Both the position numbers and the translations under genes were made by a program. DNA of 64,000 nt from assembly GCA_944325875.1 (NCBI GenBank), contig CALVBU010000004.1, positions 118,170-182,169 of the forward strand, given 5' to 3'. Shown one piece after another: positions 35,601-45,368 of this stretch. Position 1 is the stretch's first letter. The number at the start of each line of letters is the position of its first letter. The notes under the pieces are model-generated. The model was not told the DNA's origin. It did no database searches and saw only the letters and a list, made by a program, of their open reading frames with translations. Source of the stretch: Candidatus Gastranaerophilales bacterium. Its GTDB lineage: Bacteria; Cyanobacteriota; Vampirovibrionia; Gastranaerophilales; Gastranaerophilaceae.

Positions 35601-36677
35601 TTATTCAGCATCTTTGTTAATGTCTTTAATGCTTAATGCAATTCTATGTTCTTGTGGTGTGAATTTTTTGATAAGTACTTCAACACTGTCACCAACTTTG
35701 AATTTGTTGAATGGATTTACATTTTCTTCAGCCATTTCAGAAACAGGAAGTAATGCTTCTACGCCAGGGAAGATGTTAATAAATGCGCCAAAACCTGTTA
35801 CTTTATTAACTGTTCCTGTAATTACTTGACCTTCTTCAAATTGACCTTCGATTTGTTGCCATGGATCTTCGCCCATTCTTTTTAGTGAAAGTGAAATTCT
35901 CTTTAATTCTGTATCAATTTTAATAATTTTAACTTCAACAGTTTCACCTAATGAAATTACATCTGAAGGGTGTTTAATTCTTTGCCAAGAAATTTCAGAA
36001 ATTGGAAGAAGTCCATCAATACCGTTGATGTCGATGAAAGCACCAAAATCAGCAATTCTTACAACTTCACCTTTTACAACTTGACCTTCTTCAAGAGTAG
36101 AAAGAATGTTATCTACTACTTGGTCTCTTTGTTCAGCTACAGCTAATCTTTGAGAAAGGATAAGTTTGTTTTTCTTAGGATCTGCTTCAAGAACTTTTAC
36201 TTCAATTTTAGTATCGATGATTCCATCAAATGGAGTTCCTGTTCTTAATTGTGAAGATGGAATGAAACCTTTTAAGTCAGCTACATCTACTAAAACGCCG
36301 CCTTTAACAACTGATACAACTTTTGCAAGGATTGTGTCACCTTGAACTTTTGCATCATTAAGTTGAGCCCAAGCTTGAGCAAATGCAAGTCTTTTAAGTG
36401 ATAATAACATACCTTCTGCATCGTTTTCTTCTTTTAATACATAAAATTCTTTAATATCGCCAACTTCTAAAGTTTCTGATTCAGAAGATGGTAATTCTTT
36501 GTTTGGAAGATAAGCTTCAGTTTTAGCTCCACGAACACTAATTAAATAGCCTTCGTTATCTTTTTTCATAACTGTACCTTCTACGATATCAGCTACAGAG
36601 TATGATTTTGAAAAAGATTCGTTTAATAATTTTTCAAATTCATCTACCATGTTTGTTTTTTCTAATGTTGTTGTCAT
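35601..36677 (-). CDS. rpsA: Ribosomal protein S1-like protein
   Basis: 358 residues with four S1 (OB-fold) domains at about 30-98, 110-178, 195-268 and 283-352, the last two most canonical (GEVVRIADFGAFIDING; GTVNKVTGFGAFINIF). It binds mRNA for translation initiation. The Proteobacterial protein has six domains; four is typical of shorter forms. SD AAAGGAG. It lies 6 bp after ispH in the same operon, a pairing also known from other phyla. Confidence 0.92.
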   Translation of the reverse strand: MTTTLEKTNMVDEFEKLLNESFSKSYSVADIVEGTVMKKDNEGYLISVRGAKTEAYLPNKELPSSESETLEVGDIKEFYVLKEENDAEGMLLSLKRLAFAQAWAQLNDAKVQGDTILAKVVSVVKGGVLVDVADLKGFIPSSQLRTGTPFDGIIDTKIEVKVLEADPKKNKLILSQRLAVAEQRDQVVDNILSTLEEGQVVKGEVVRIADFGAFIDINGIDGLLPISEISWQRIKHPSDVISLGETVEVKIIKIDTELKRISLSLKRMGEDPWQQIEGQFEEGQVITGTVNKVTGFGAFINIFPGVEALLPVSEMAEENVNPFNKFKVGDSVEVLIKKFTPQEHRIALSIKDINKDAE

Positions 36678-36683
36678 TGTTTA

Positions 36684-37553
36684 TTATTCTCCTTTTTCTA
36701 TTTTTTTTATGACTTTTTCTATAATATTTTGTGGGGTTGAAGCTCCGGCTGTTATTCCGATTTTTTGAGCTTTATTTATTAGTTCTTTATAATTGTCCAA
36801 TTCTGTATCGTTTTCGATATGTATTGTTTGGGTTATATCTTTCAGAATTTCTGCCAAGTGAGAAGTATTTGCACTTTTTTTAGAACCTACTACGATTACT
36901 AAATCATTTTCTTTAGCGAGTTCTTTAGCTTCTTTCTGTCTCATAGCTGTGCTTTGGCAAATGGTATTTGCTATATGTAATTCTTTTGAAATTGATGTAA
37001 GATATTCTACAATTTCGTTTAGTGTTGTAATTCTCTGTGTTGTTTGAACTACAACGCCGGTTTTTTTATGACTTTTTATCTCTGCTTCAAATGGTTTTAG
37101 TTGTTCGGTAGAAGCTGCAACAATTACTTTATCGCTCCATAATTTTGCATTAGCTTTAATCGCAATAACTTCAGGATGTTCTGACTTCCCTACTATTACT
37201 ACGTAATAATCATCTTTAGCAAGTTCTATTGCTTTTTGTTGGACTTTTTTTACATCGGGACAAGTCAAATCTACCGGTGTAAAGCCTGCAGCTTTTATTT
37301 TTTCGATAACCTCAGGGCTTTCACCATGACTTCTTACCACACATATCCCATCACCTTTTTCAGGGATGGATTTTAAAGTCTTAATTCCTAATTCCTCTAA
37401 TTCTTTTATAACATCCGTATTATGTATCAACTCTCCGAGGACTGATACATTTGTGTTAGGATTTTCGGCTTTAAGCTTTTTAACAGTTTCAACGGCTCTT
37501 TTTACGCCGTAACAGAATCCTGCAAATTTTGCTAATGTAATTTGTTTAGGCAA
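36684..37553 (-). CDS. ispH: 4-hydroxy-3-methylbut-2-enyl diphosphate reductase
   Basis: 289 residues. The three cluster-binding Cys residues are in FCYGVKRAV, LTCPDVKKV and ICQSTAMRQ; HTD and HSEHPE-like His motifs are present. It makes IPP and DMAPP in the final step of the non-mevalonate isoprenoid route. The start codon is TTG, with only a weak SD. Co-transcribed with rpsA downstream. Confidence 0.94.
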   Translation of the reverse strand: MPKQITLAKFAGFCYGVKRAVETVKKLKAENPNTNVSVLGELIHNTDVIKELEELGIKTLKSIPEKGDGICVVRSHGESPEVIEKIKAAGFTPVDLTCPDVKKVQQKAIELAKDDYYVVIVGKSEHPEVIAIKANAKLWSDKVIVAASTEQLKPFEAEIKSHKKTGVVVQTTQRITTLNEIVEYLTSISKELHIANTICQSTAMRQKEAKELAKENDLVIVVGSKKSANTSHLAEILKDITQTIHIENDTELDNYKELINKAQKIGITAGASTPQNIIEKVIKKIEKGE

Positions 37554-37638
37554 TGTTTAATTGTCTTCTTTCTATAAAACTCGCAAATAAAAATTTGCTG
37601 TATTTATATTTAATTACAAAAAATGCAAAAAATCAAGA

Positions 37639-37851
37639 TTAGTATGCTAAGTCATTTATGGTAACGTCTAGTGCTTTTGCAATTTTTAATATAGTTATTA
37701 AGCTAGGGTTTACTTTTGCTTTTTCTATTGAACAAATATATTGTTGGCTCAAATCTGCAAGTTCAGCCAATCTTTCCTGTGAAATTCTGTTGATAGCTCT
37801 TAGTTTTCTAATATTTGTAGCTAAGGTTTCAAGTGCTTTTTGTTCTTCCAT
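37639..37851 (-). CDS. XRE-family helix-turn-helix regulator
   Basis: 70 residues, essentially one HTH domain (LATNIRKLRAINRISQERLAELADLSQQYICSIE, read in parts). The start at 37851 (MEEQKALE) is chosen from the domain boundary; a frame to 37914 would add a hydrophobic stretch. On the minus strand a TATAAT ends 9 bases before the ATG with no SD, so the mRNA may be leaderless. It is divergent from a 78-residue protein at 37949, a likely partner or target. Confidence 0.8.
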   Translation of the reverse strand: MEEQKALETLATNIRKLRAINRISQERLAELADLSQQYICSIEKAKVNPSLITILKIAKALDVTINDLAY

Positions 37852-37948
37852 ATAAAACTTATTATAAAATGTTTGCAAATAAATTTTTATCATATATAGT
37901 TTTATTATTATCAACTATTATTGATAAATTTTAAAATGGAGTTATTAA

Positions 37949-38185
37949 ATGAATGATGAGAATAATCTCTTAAAAGATGATATAAATATTTTGAAGAGAG
38001 AGTTTGAGTCAATATATTTGCTTTCGGAAATAATAAAAGATTTTGGAAAATATAATGCTGAAATTATTAATGGTAGAGATAAAATGCAGATTCTAACAGA
38101 AATTTTGGCAGAAAAGTGTGCTGGATATAAAAATTTTGTAGCAGAGTTAACACCTAAAATTATAAGAAAGCTTGATAAAATTTAA
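37949..38185 (+). CDS. Small helical protein of unknown function
   Basis: 78 residues, Asp/Glu/Lys/Ile-rich and predicted all helical, with SD GGAG. No family recognised. It stands divergent from the XRE regulator with an 97-bp promoter region between them, an arrangement seen with small regulatory pairs and antitoxin-like genes, but nothing in it shows toxin function. Confidence 0.65.
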   Translation: MNDENNLLKDDINILKREFESIYLLSEIIKDFGKYNAEIINGRDKMQILTEILAEKCAGYKNFVAELTPKIIRKLDKI

Positions 38186-38187
38186 AA

Positions 38188-38213
38188 AAAGAGGTTGTTT
38201 TTACAACCTCTTT
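38188..38213. terminator. Bidirectional terminator
   Basis: AAAGAGGTTGT / ACAACCTCTTT with a four-T loop, between the small gene and the convergent sigma factor gene. Confidence 0.88.
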
Positions 38214-39210
38214 ATTCTCCAAAGTAATTTTTTAAACCAACGGTTAACTTTTTGTTCTTACAGAGTTTTTTAAGTTTAGCGATTGCTCTGTTTTCGATTT
38301 GCCTTATTCTTTCTCTTGATACTCCGTATTGTGACCCTATTTCATCAAGAGTCTTTTTAGTTCCGTTGTTATCAAGTCCGTATCTGAGGATTAAGACATC
38401 TCTTTCTTTTTGGCTTAATTGACTAAGCATTCTTCTGATATCTTCAAATAAATTTTCCTGAGAAACTCTACCATCAGGCGTAATTGTTGTGTCATCAACA
38501 ATAAAGTCTGCAATTTTTGATGAATCTTCGGATGAATTAGCCGGAGTTTCCATGCTTATTGTTGATTGTGCTGATTTGATTATCGAGTTTAATTTACTTA
38601 CGGAAATACCTAGTCTGTATGCAATTTCTTGTTTGCTTGGAGTATGTCCAAGTTCTGTTGTTAAGTCTATTGTAGTACGTCTTATTTTGCCCAAAGATTC
38701 AATCATATGAATTGGCAGACGGATAATTCTTGCTTTATCTGCGATAGCTCTTGTAATTGATTGTTGTATCCACCAAGTAGCATAGGTTGAAAATTTGTAA
38801 CCTTTTGTGTAATCAAATCTTCCTGCGGCTTTCATAAGTCCTAAGTTTCCTTCTTGAATTAAATCAAGAAAAGACAAGCCTCTACCTATATATTTTTTAG
38901 CTATGCTTACTACAAGTCTTAAGTTAGCATTTACAAGTAAATTTTTAGCAAATTCAGATTGAGTTTCGTAAATTTGTTTTGCCAGGTCTAATTCTTGTTC
39001 ACTAGATAGTAGAGGAATTTTACCTATTTGTTGTAAATATATTTTTACACTGTCATCAGAACTTACTGAGGATAAACTTTCTTGAACTTTTGGATCTTCG
39101 ACTGAATGAAGTACATCGTCGTCTTCTTCTTCCTGAAGCTGGGAAAAATCAACTCCTTCTTCAGAAATTTCATCTGTTAGCATACCGAGTTTTTCAATTT
39201 CTTTTTTCAT
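38212..39210 (-). CDS. Sigma-70 family RNA polymerase sigma factor
   Basis: 332 residues with regions 1.2 ([20 protein letters not shown]), 2 ([30 protein letters not shown], read in parts; region 2.3-2.4 [15 protein letters not shown]), 3 and 4 ([13 protein letters not shown] and [18 protein letters not shown]). It is a group 1 or 2 factor. The size and acidic N-terminus (about 60 residues) recall cyanobacterial SigA-type proteins. It may be the housekeeping factor; the good TTGACA-N17-TATAAT boxes in the window are what such a factor reads. Confidence 0.92.
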   Translation of the reverse strand: MKKEIEKLGMLTDEISEEGVDFSQLQEEEDDDVLHSVEDPKVQESLSSVSSDDSVKIYLQQIGKIPLLSSEQELDLAKQIYETQSEFAKNLLVNANLRLVVSIAKKYIGRGLSFLDLIQEGNLGLMKAAGRFDYTKGYKFSTYATWWIQQSITRAIADKARIIRLPIHMIESLGKIRRTTIDLTTELGHTPSKQEIAYRLGISVSKLNSIIKSAQSTISMETPANSSEDSSKIADFIVDDTTITPDGRVSQENLFEDIRRMLSQLSQKERDVLILRYGLDNNGTKKTLDEIGSQYGVSRERIRQIENRAIAKLKKLCKNKKLTVGLKNYFGE

Positions 39211-39242
39211 TAAAAGCTCTCCATTTTATATTATTATAAAAT

Positions 39243-39992
39243 TTATTTTGACTTTTGTCCTTTTGTTAACTTTTGTCTCACTGTTTCAAATATAATTGCT
39301 GAAAGAGCATTTGAAACATTCAAAGAGTTGAAGTCATTTTCCATCGGAATTTTTACGATAAAATCTGAGGCTTTAAGCAGAGATTTTGAGACTCCTGCAT
39401 GTTCCGCACCCATAATTATGGCAAAATTCATATCTGTATAATTAACATTATAATAATTATCTTTTGCAGAAGCATCAGTGGCAATTACCCACCAGTTGTT
39501 TTCTTTTAATTTTTGAACTACATTAGTCAGGCTATTTACTTTTATTATTGGAATATGGTTGGTTGCTCCGGCGCTTGTTTTTTCTACTATCGAGTTGACT
39601 TGAACATTTCTTCTTGATGGTATTATGATTCCGGCAACTCCAGCGCATACACAAGTCCTTATTATTGCTCCTAAGTTATGTGAGTCCTCTATCCCATCTA
39701 ATATTACTAGGGATGAGTTTTCGTGTTTCTCTTCTAAAAATTCATCGAAATCTTTGTATTTAATAGGTGATATTTGGGCAATGATACCTTGGTGATTAAA
39801 TTCTGCGTATTCTGCAAATTTCTCTTTTGCCACAAATTGGAAGATAACTCCTCTTTCTTTGGCTAAGTCTTTAATTTTTTCAATCTTATTATCACTATGG
39901 ATATTTTTTGAAATGAGAATTTTATTTATTTCTCTTTTGCCTGAAATTAGGGCTTCCATTACTGAATTTTTTCCGAAGATAATATTGTCCAT
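39243..39992 (-). CDS. rlmB: 23S rRNA 2'-O-ribose methyltransferase, SpoU family
   Basis: 249 residues. An N-terminal substrate-binding domain (1-75, FGKNSVMEAL) and a SPOUT domain with LDGIEDSHNLGAIIRT (motif 1), IIMGAEHAGVSKSLL (motif 2) and IPMENDFNSLNVSNA (motif 3, knot). It probably methylates G2251 of 23S rRNA; TrmH-type tRNA activity is the alternative. Its ATG overlaps the nadA stop by one base. Confidence 0.92.
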   Translation of the reverse strand: MDNIIFGKNSVMEALISGKREINKILISKNIHSDNKIEKIKDLAKERGVIFQFVAKEKFAEYAEFNHQGIIAQISPIKYKDFDEFLEEKHENSSLVILDGIEDSHNLGAIIRTCVCAGVAGIIIPSRRNVQVNSIVEKTSAGATNHIPIIKVNSLTNVVQKLKENNWWVIATDASAKDNYYNVNYTDMNFAIIMGAEHAGVSKSLLKASDFIVKIPMENDFNSLNVSNALSAIIFETVRQKLTKGQKSK

Positions 39993-40900
39993 TATTGTGA
40001 TACCTCAAGCATTCTATTTATGCATTTAATTGCTTTATCGGCAATTTCTTTATTTACTTGAATTTCTGGCTGTTCAGTCTTTAACGCATTATAAATATCT
40101 GTAATAGTATTTAATTTCATGCTTTGGCAAATTGAAGGTGTTGCATTAATGTCAAAGAATTCTTTACTTGGATAGTCTCTTTTTAATCTATCAAGAACAC
40201 CTTTTTCTGTAGCTATAATGAATTGTTTTTCATTGCTGTTTTTAACAAAATTCATTATTCCTGTTGTGCTGCCTACATAATCTGCTAAATCTACGAAGCT
40301 TTCAGGACACTCAGGGTGAGCAAGAACAAGAGCTTTAGGGTGTTGAGATTTTGTTTTTTCTATTCCGCTTGGCTCAAATTGATCGTGGATAGGACAATAA
40401 CCGTTATATGTAATTACTTTTACGTTACCAAGCTGTTTTTCAACCCATCTGCCAAGGTTTTTATCAGGCAAGAATAGTACTTCTGGAGCATTTAAGCTTT
40501 TCACAATTTTTACAGCGTTAGAGCTTGTGCAGCATATATCGCATTCAGCTTTGACTTCGGCTGTAGAATTTATGTAGCATACAGTTGGAATATTTGGATG
40601 CTTACTTTTGAATTCTCTTAGCTGTTGCAAATTAATCATATCCGCCATATCGCAACCCGCGTTTATATTTGGCAAAATAACTTTTTTGGCAGGGTTAAGG
40701 ATTTTTGCTGTTTGAGCCATAAAATAGACTCCTGCAAAGACAATTATATCAGCATCTGTTTTTGCAGCCATTTGGCTAAGATATAAAGAATCTCCAACAA
40801 AATCTGCTACTTCATCTACTTCAATGTTTTGGTAACAGTGAGCTAGAATTACAGCATTTTTTTCTTCTTTAAGTTTTTTTATCTCGGTTATATAGTTCAT
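39992..40900 (-). CDS. nadA: Quinolinate synthase A
   Basis: 302 residues. LAHCYQ near the N-terminus, GDSLYLSQMAA, FAGVYFMAQTAKIL and the three cluster-binding Cys residues (NAGCDMADM, ECDICCTSS region, HPECPESF). It forms quinolinate from iminoaspartate and DHAP in NAD synthesis. One-base overlap with rlmB shows coupling. nadB and nadC are not in the window. Confidence 0.94.
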   Translation of the reverse strand: MNYITEIKKLKEEKNAVILAHCYQNIEVDEVADFVGDSLYLSQMAAKTDADIIVFAGVYFMAQTAKILNPAKKVILPNINAGCDMADMINLQQLREFKSKHPNIPTVCYINSTAEVKAECDICCTSSNAVKIVKSLNAPEVLFLPDKNLGRWVEKQLGNVKVITYNGYCPIHDQFEPSGIEKTKSQHPKALVLAHPECPESFVDLADYVGSTTGIMNFVKNSNEKQFIIATEKGVLDRLKRDYPSKEFFDINATPSICQSMKLNTITDIYNALKTEQPEIQVNKEIADKAIKCINRMLEVSQ

Positions 40901-41015
40901 TTAAGAGCTCTTCCTCCATTCAGTGTAAATTTTTGTTAAATTTGATTAATGTAGTAAATATATTGTATAATAAAAATGAGAATTAGTTAAAATTTATAGA
41001 GAAAATATTAAGAAG

Positions 41016-42776
41016 ATGAGTGAAGATTTTTTTAGCAAAATGATGTCACAGTTTAATGGCGGTAGCAAAGACTACGTATTTTTGTCTGTGACTCCAGGTG
41101 TTGGTTTAGAGATGTGTTTGATCGATATTACTTCGACACCTAAATCCGTAAAAGCTTATGCAGTCAGACCATTAGCTTATAATGAAACCTCTAAAGAAAT
41201 AGCTGATTATGACGTTTTCAAAGAAGCTGTTGCTGATATGTATGATGAGCTTAAAATTAATCCTAAGTGTAATGTTGTTATAAACTTGCCACTTGTTTCC
41301 ATGGGGATTATGAATTTGCCTCTTATTCTTTCTGATGATGCGATGCTTGTAAGTATTACTTCAGAAGTTGAGCAAACTTATATTTTCCGTAGAATGGAAC
41401 CTGTAATCGCTTGGCAGGATGTTAACGTTAATCAAAGTACTGATAGCAGAAAGATTCTTTATTCTGCAATTCAGGCTCCTGTAATTGAGAATATTAAAGT
41501 TGCCTTAAATACTTTAGGTTCTACTCTTGTTGGTGTTGATGTTTCTGTAGCATCATATTTAAGAGCTTTAGATTTTACAGGTCTTACGACAGCTCAGATG
41601 CAGGACAATGTTACTTGGAACTTGATGATTGTAAACTCCATCGGTTATTCATTAGTATCTCTTGTTGGTAAAACTATTGTTGATTATTATGAAGAACCTT
41701 TGGCTATCAAAACTTTTGAAGGTGATGATATTTATAATGCAATTAACTCTTCTGCTCAGATTACGTTGATGAGTTATCCTGCAAATTACCTCTATATCAT
41801 ATCTGAAACTGATATGGTAAGTGCAGAACTTTTGGCATCTAAAATTCAAGGTGCTGGAACTATTGATTTCTTTGAAAACAATACATTTAAGAAACATGAA
41901 GTTATGCCTGTAAGCTTAGATGTATTACCAGATAATGTATTAAAAATTTCAATGCAAGCTATTGGTGTAGCTGCTACAAATTATTCGAATTTCCCATTGA
42001 ACTTTAATTTCATTAAAGATTCAAAATCTGCAAAAAGCGGAGGTAGCTTCCTTGGAGGAAATTCGTCAGAACCTCCGGTTCCTATTACTATTGGAGATAA
42101 AACTTTTGAAATTACTCCAAGTGCAGCAACTACTATTGCTACGGTGTTGCTTGTGTTAATCGGTGTACCAATCGCATTGCTTGCGTTTGTTTTATTACCA
42201 AAAATTGAAGCTGATAAACAACAGGCTCTTGATGCTGTTACTTTAAAAGCTCAGGAGTTAGATACTCAGGTTTCTAAGATTAGTGAAGAACAGTCTAATA
42301 CCGGTGGCTTTGACTTAAAGCAGGAAGTTGATTTGGTACTAAAAAGTAACAGATCAAAATTGATGAGCTATTCTGCTATAGGCGAAGCTATTCCAAGCAC
42401 TGTTTGGATAAAATATTTTATGGCTCAAGGTGATGGTTTAATTGATATTAAAGGTGCAGCTACTAATGTTGAAGATGTATATGTATTCTTTAAAAATATG
42501 AAAGACTCATTATTGAGCTCAAATTTAAGATTACAGAAACTGGAAATGGAATCAGCATCTTTGGATGATTTGTTAAGTAAGTCTTCTGCTCAAAATTATG
42601 AGTTTGAAATTACTAATATGACAAATGATCAATTATCAGCATTATTTAGTAAACCTAAAACTGAAGATGGAAAAGAAAATCCAGATGCAGCAGCTGACCC
42701 TAATGCTAGTGCTGATGCAGGACAAGGTAATGGATTGTTAAGTAAAAATCCGATTCCGGATTTGAGTAAAAAATAA
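41016..42776 (+). CDS. Fused PilM-PilN type IV pilus assembly protein
   Basis: 586 residues. The N-terminal 340 residues have the actin-like PilM fold features (KDYVFLSVTPGVGLEMCLID, ITSEVEQTYIF, VGVDVSVASYLRAL). A single membrane segment follows (about 370-392, TIATVLLVLIGVPIALLAF), then a PilN-like part (about 395-545: LVLKSNRSKLMSYSAIGEAIP, GLIDIKGAATNVEDVYVFF). The C-terminus is Pro/Asp-rich. PilM and PilN are normally separate and bind each other; here they are one chain. It precedes pilO by 19 bp, and the window also holds five prepilins. Confidence 0.82.
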   Translation: MSEDFFSKMMSQFNGGSKDYVFLSVTPGVGLEMCLIDITSTPKSVKAYAVRPLAYNETSKEIADYDVFKEAVADMYDELKINPKCNVVINLPLVSMGIMNLPLILSDDAMLVSITSEVEQTYIFRRMEPVIAWQDVNVNQSTDSRKILYSAIQAPVIENIKVALNTLGSTLVGVDVSVASYLRALDFTGLTTAQMQDNVTWNLMIVNSIGYSLVSLVGKTIVDYYEEPLAIKTFEGDDIYNAINSSAQITLMSYPANYLYIISETDMVSAELLASKIQGAGTIDFFENNTFKKHEVMPVSLDVLPDNVLKISMQAIGVAATNYSNFPLNFNFIKDSKSAKSGGSFLGGNSSEPPVPITIGDKTFEITPSAATTIATVLLVLIGVPIALLAFVLLPKIEADKQQALDAVTLKAQELDTQVSKISEEQSNTGGFDLKQEVDLVLKSNRSKLMSYSAIGEAIPSTVWIKYFMAQGDGLIDIKGAATNVEDVYVFFKNMKDSLLSSNLRLQKLEMESASLDDLLSKSSAQNYEFEITNMTNDQLSALFSKPKTEDGKENPDAAADPNASADAGQGNGLLSKNPIPDLSKK

Positions 42777-42795
42777 TAAAGGATAGTTCTTTTGT

Positions 42796-43383
42796 ATGGA
42801 TAAGGATAAAATAAAATTATTTAAAAATGCTATAGCGCTAATCGGATTATTAATTTTCGTAGTTGTTTATTTGCTAATAATGCGAATAGTGCCATCATTA
42901 CAAACAATAAGTCAAACTACTGCTGAATATAAAAACCAATCAAGTATTTTAGCTGAAAAAGAACGCTTGTTAGATACTAAAAAGCAAGAGGTATTAAAGG
43001 CTACTGATACTAATACATTAAAGGGAACTAAGGATATGTATAAGCCTTTAGAAAGCGGACTTGATGCAGAGGGTATTGTTTCAGCACAGTTTGAAGATAT
43101 TTTAAAATTGTTAAAGGCTAATGCGGTTAAAACTCGTTCTATCAAGTATGAGTATAATCCTGCGGATGATCCTTTTGTAAAAGGTGCCGGTGAAAGTGTA
43201 AGTGCTTGTACTCTAGATATGCAGATGGTAGCTACTTATAAAAACTTTGAAGGGTTCATCAAAGATTTGTACAAACATGAACATTTCTTGGATATTTCAA
43301 AAATTGAAATAATACCTTATGAAAAAAATAAAACGATGTTATTAATCAATTTTAAATTGAAGCTATATGCAAAGAAAGTATAA
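42796..43383 (+). CDS. pilO: PilO-like type IV pilus assembly protein
   Basis: 195 residues with one N-terminal membrane helix (about 13-33, LIGLLIFVVVYLLIMRIVP), a short coiled coil, and a C-terminal ferredoxin-like domain (about 110-193). This matches PilO, which forms the inner-membrane alignment complex with PilN. It directly follows the PilM-PilN fusion. PilP and PilQ are not adjacent. SD GGATAG is moderate. Confidence 0.78.
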   Translation: MDKDKIKLFKNAIALIGLLIFVVVYLLIMRIVPSLQTISQTTAEYKNQSSILAEKERLLDTKKQEVLKATDTNTLKGTKDMYKPLESGLDAEGIVSAQFEDILKLLKANAVKTRSIKYEYNPADDPFVKGAGESVSACTLDMQMVATYKNFEGFIKDLYKHEHFLDISKIEIIPYEKNKTMLLINFKLKLYAKKV

Positions 43384-43387
43384 ATAA

Positions 43388-43416
43388 AAAAGCTCTCGAA
43401 TTCCGAGAGCTTTTTT
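43388..43416. terminator. Bidirectional terminator
   Basis: AGCTCTCG / CGAGAGCT with a short loop and A/T runs, between pilO and the convergent radical SAM gene. Confidence 0.9.
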
Positions 43417-43417
43417 A

Positions 43418-44275
43418 TTAATTGCTAAATTTATTAAAATCAATTCCGAAGAATAGATGTTTATTTTCAATACAGTTTGAACAAAAAGGTGTTTCTAAAA
43501 GAGTTTTATCTGCAAAATCAGAGAAATCACCTCCGCATCTTCCTCTATGGTCATTTGATAAGAAAGGACAAGTATAAATCCCTTTTTCTGTTAATATTCG
43601 ACCATATTCACAATCAAGACTTTCCCATGTTAAAGATTCTGTAGTGGTAGGTCGTGTTTTATCAAATGATTTGTTTATAACAAAATTGTGTTCTTGAGTT
43701 TCAAAACCGATTTTGTCACATATTTTTTTGAATTCATTTATCAGAACTTTAGGGTCTTCGTTATAGTAATTTGTTATGTTTAATATAGGGTTAAAATTAT
43801 ACTTACAAAGACTTTTTACTGCGTGTAAAACTTGTCTGTATGTTCCTCTTCCTCTTATATCATCATTTTTTATTTCATTATAATGATCAATGCTTAGTCT
43901 GAAAATAATCTCATATTCACTTTCATCTTCTACTCGTTTTAAGAATCTTGCTTTTTTTTCGTTGATAAAGCTTCCATTTGTACAAATGCATACGTTAGTT
44001 CTTTTTAGACATAATCTTAGTATGCTGTTGAAGTCGGGATGTGTCATTGGTTCTGCACCTGTTAGGTAGATGCATTGAATATCTTCTTGTGCTGTGTCAT
44101 TTAGAGCTTTTTTTATTACGTCAATAGAAATAAAATCTTTTATCTTTTTGGATAAAGGAAAATCAATATAGCAATGTTTGCATCTAAGATTACAGTTTTT
44201 TGCAGTTAATTCAATAAATAGATTATTAAATTTTTTTAGATGACTTACCGGTGCTGAAAAAATTGATGATTTCAT
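43418..44275 (-). CDS. Radical SAM protein
   Basis: 285 residues. The cluster motif is CNLRCKHC (CxxxCxxC), followed by the GAEPMTH stretch (GGEP-like) and CTNGSFI. The C-terminal part has extra Cys residues (YTCPF, RCGGDF, FCSNC), resembling an auxiliary cluster region as in SPASM proteins. The substrate is unknown. SD AAGGGGG. No peptide precursor gene is obvious next to it. Confidence 0.85.
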   Translation of the reverse strand: MKSSIFSAPVSHLKKFNNLFIELTAKNCNLRCKHCYIDFPLSKKIKDFISIDVIKKALNDTAQEDIQCIYLTGAEPMTHPDFNSILRLCLKRTNVCICTNGSFINEKKARFLKRVEDESEYEIIFRLSIDHYNEIKNDDIRGRGTYRQVLHAVKSLCKYNFNPILNITNYYNEDPKVLINEFKKICDKIGFETQEHNFVINKSFDKTRPTTTESLTWESLDCEYGRILTEKGIYTCPFLSNDHRGRCGGDFSDFADKTLLETPFCSNCIENKHLFFGIDFNKFSN

Positions 44276-44362
44276 TTTAAATCCCCCTTAGTTTAAAATT
44301 ATTGTAAGAATAACAATTTATTATTGAAATTACCTAAGCGGGTATTAATTGGAGTTATAAAA

Positions 44363-44680
44363 TTATTTTACGTTAAAATCCTTGGGTTGTTTGTCTTGCA
44401 GCCATCTGCTCATAATATAATGCTCATAACTTAGTGCAAAATTATATAAAGCATTTACGAGAGTTCTTCCGCTTTCAGATTTCCCGACAATAAAAAAATC
44501 TCCAACAGAATTTTCTGCTAATAAAATTTCTTTATGGACAATTTTATCAACATGATTTTTAGGATTTTTATTTATAACAAGCTTAATCCATTCGCAAAGT
44601 AATTTTGTTGCGGTAGTCTTGTTAGAAATAAGATCTTCGTTATGTTCTTGTAGATATTTTGAAAATTCTTTTAAAATCAT
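44363..44680 (-). CDS. Hypothetical protein coupled to comF
   Basis: 105 residues, helical, family not recognised; contains NKTTATKLLCEWIK and SESGRTLVNALYNFALSYEHYIMSRW in parts. It starts one base after the comF stop, so it is translationally linked to comF. No signal peptide or membrane helix. Its role may relate to competence or phosphoribosyl transfer only by position. Confidence 0.65.
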   Translation of the reverse strand: MILKEFSKYLQEHNEDLISNKTTATKLLCEWIKLVINKNPKNHVDKIVHKEILLAENSVGDFFIVGKSESGRTLVNALYNFALSYEHYIMSRWLQDKQPKDFNVK

Positions 44681-44681
44681 T

Positions 44682-45329
44682 TTAATCTCTGAAAGGTGTT
44701 GTTGCTGTTAAGCAAACTATGTCTGTAATTCCGTTTTTATTTAATTCTTTAATCATTTCTTCAAAGGTTGAACCTGTTGTACAAATATCGTCAATTAAAA
44801 GAATAGTTCCATCCATAAGGTTATCTTTATTAACTTTAAAAGCATTGGAAAGGTTTTTAATTCTTTCTTCTTTTGATAGTTTGTATTGAGGTCTGGTGTC
44901 TTTTATCCGCTCAATAAGGTTCGGATTATAATTATATCCTCCAAGTCTGCAAAATTCAATCCCTGTAAGTTCCATATGATTATATTTTCTTTTTTTCTTC
45001 CTTTTGTAATATATAGGAACCGGCACTATTTGGAATGATTTTTTATCTGTAATTTTTTGCCAATATTCAAACATAAATTTTGCTAAAAAATATGCCAAAT
45101 CTTTTTGTTTATGATATTTCAGACCTCTAATTAATTTTTGTAAGTTCTTTTCATAAACTCCTGCGCAATAGACCTTTTTCCCATTAACAATTCTATTTAC
45201 GTTGAATGGAAGATAATCCATTTCGTTGTAGCATTTAGAGCACATTTTCGAGCATTCTTTTGAGCTTTTACAAAAATAACATTTTTTCTTGTAAATCCAA
45301 TCAAGAAGATTAATAAAAAATTCTTTCAT
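44682..45329 (-). CDS. comF: ComF-family phosphoribosyltransferase-like protein
   Basis: 215 residues. An N-terminal zinc-finger-like Cys set (CYFCKSSKECSKMCSKC), then a PRT domain with VPVP, TRPQYKLSKEERIKNL and the PRPP loop ILLIDDICTTGSTF. In competent bacteria ComF acts with type IV pilus-based DNA uptake; the PilMN/PilO genes are 2 kb away. Activity beyond the fold is not established. Confidence 0.9.
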   Translation of the reverse strand: MKEFFINLLDWIYKKKCYFCKSSKECSKMCSKCYNEMDYLPFNVNRIVNGKKVYCAGVYEKNLQKLIRGLKYHKQKDLAYFLAKFMFEYWQKITDKKSFQIVPVPIYYKRKKKRKYNHMELTGIEFCRLGGYNYNPNLIERIKDTRPQYKLSKEERIKNLSNAFKVNKDNLMDGTILLIDDICTTGSTFEEMIKELNKNGITDIVCLTATTPFRD

Positions 45330-45368
45330 AAATAAAGTTTATCATAATATTTAATTCTTGTTGATTTA

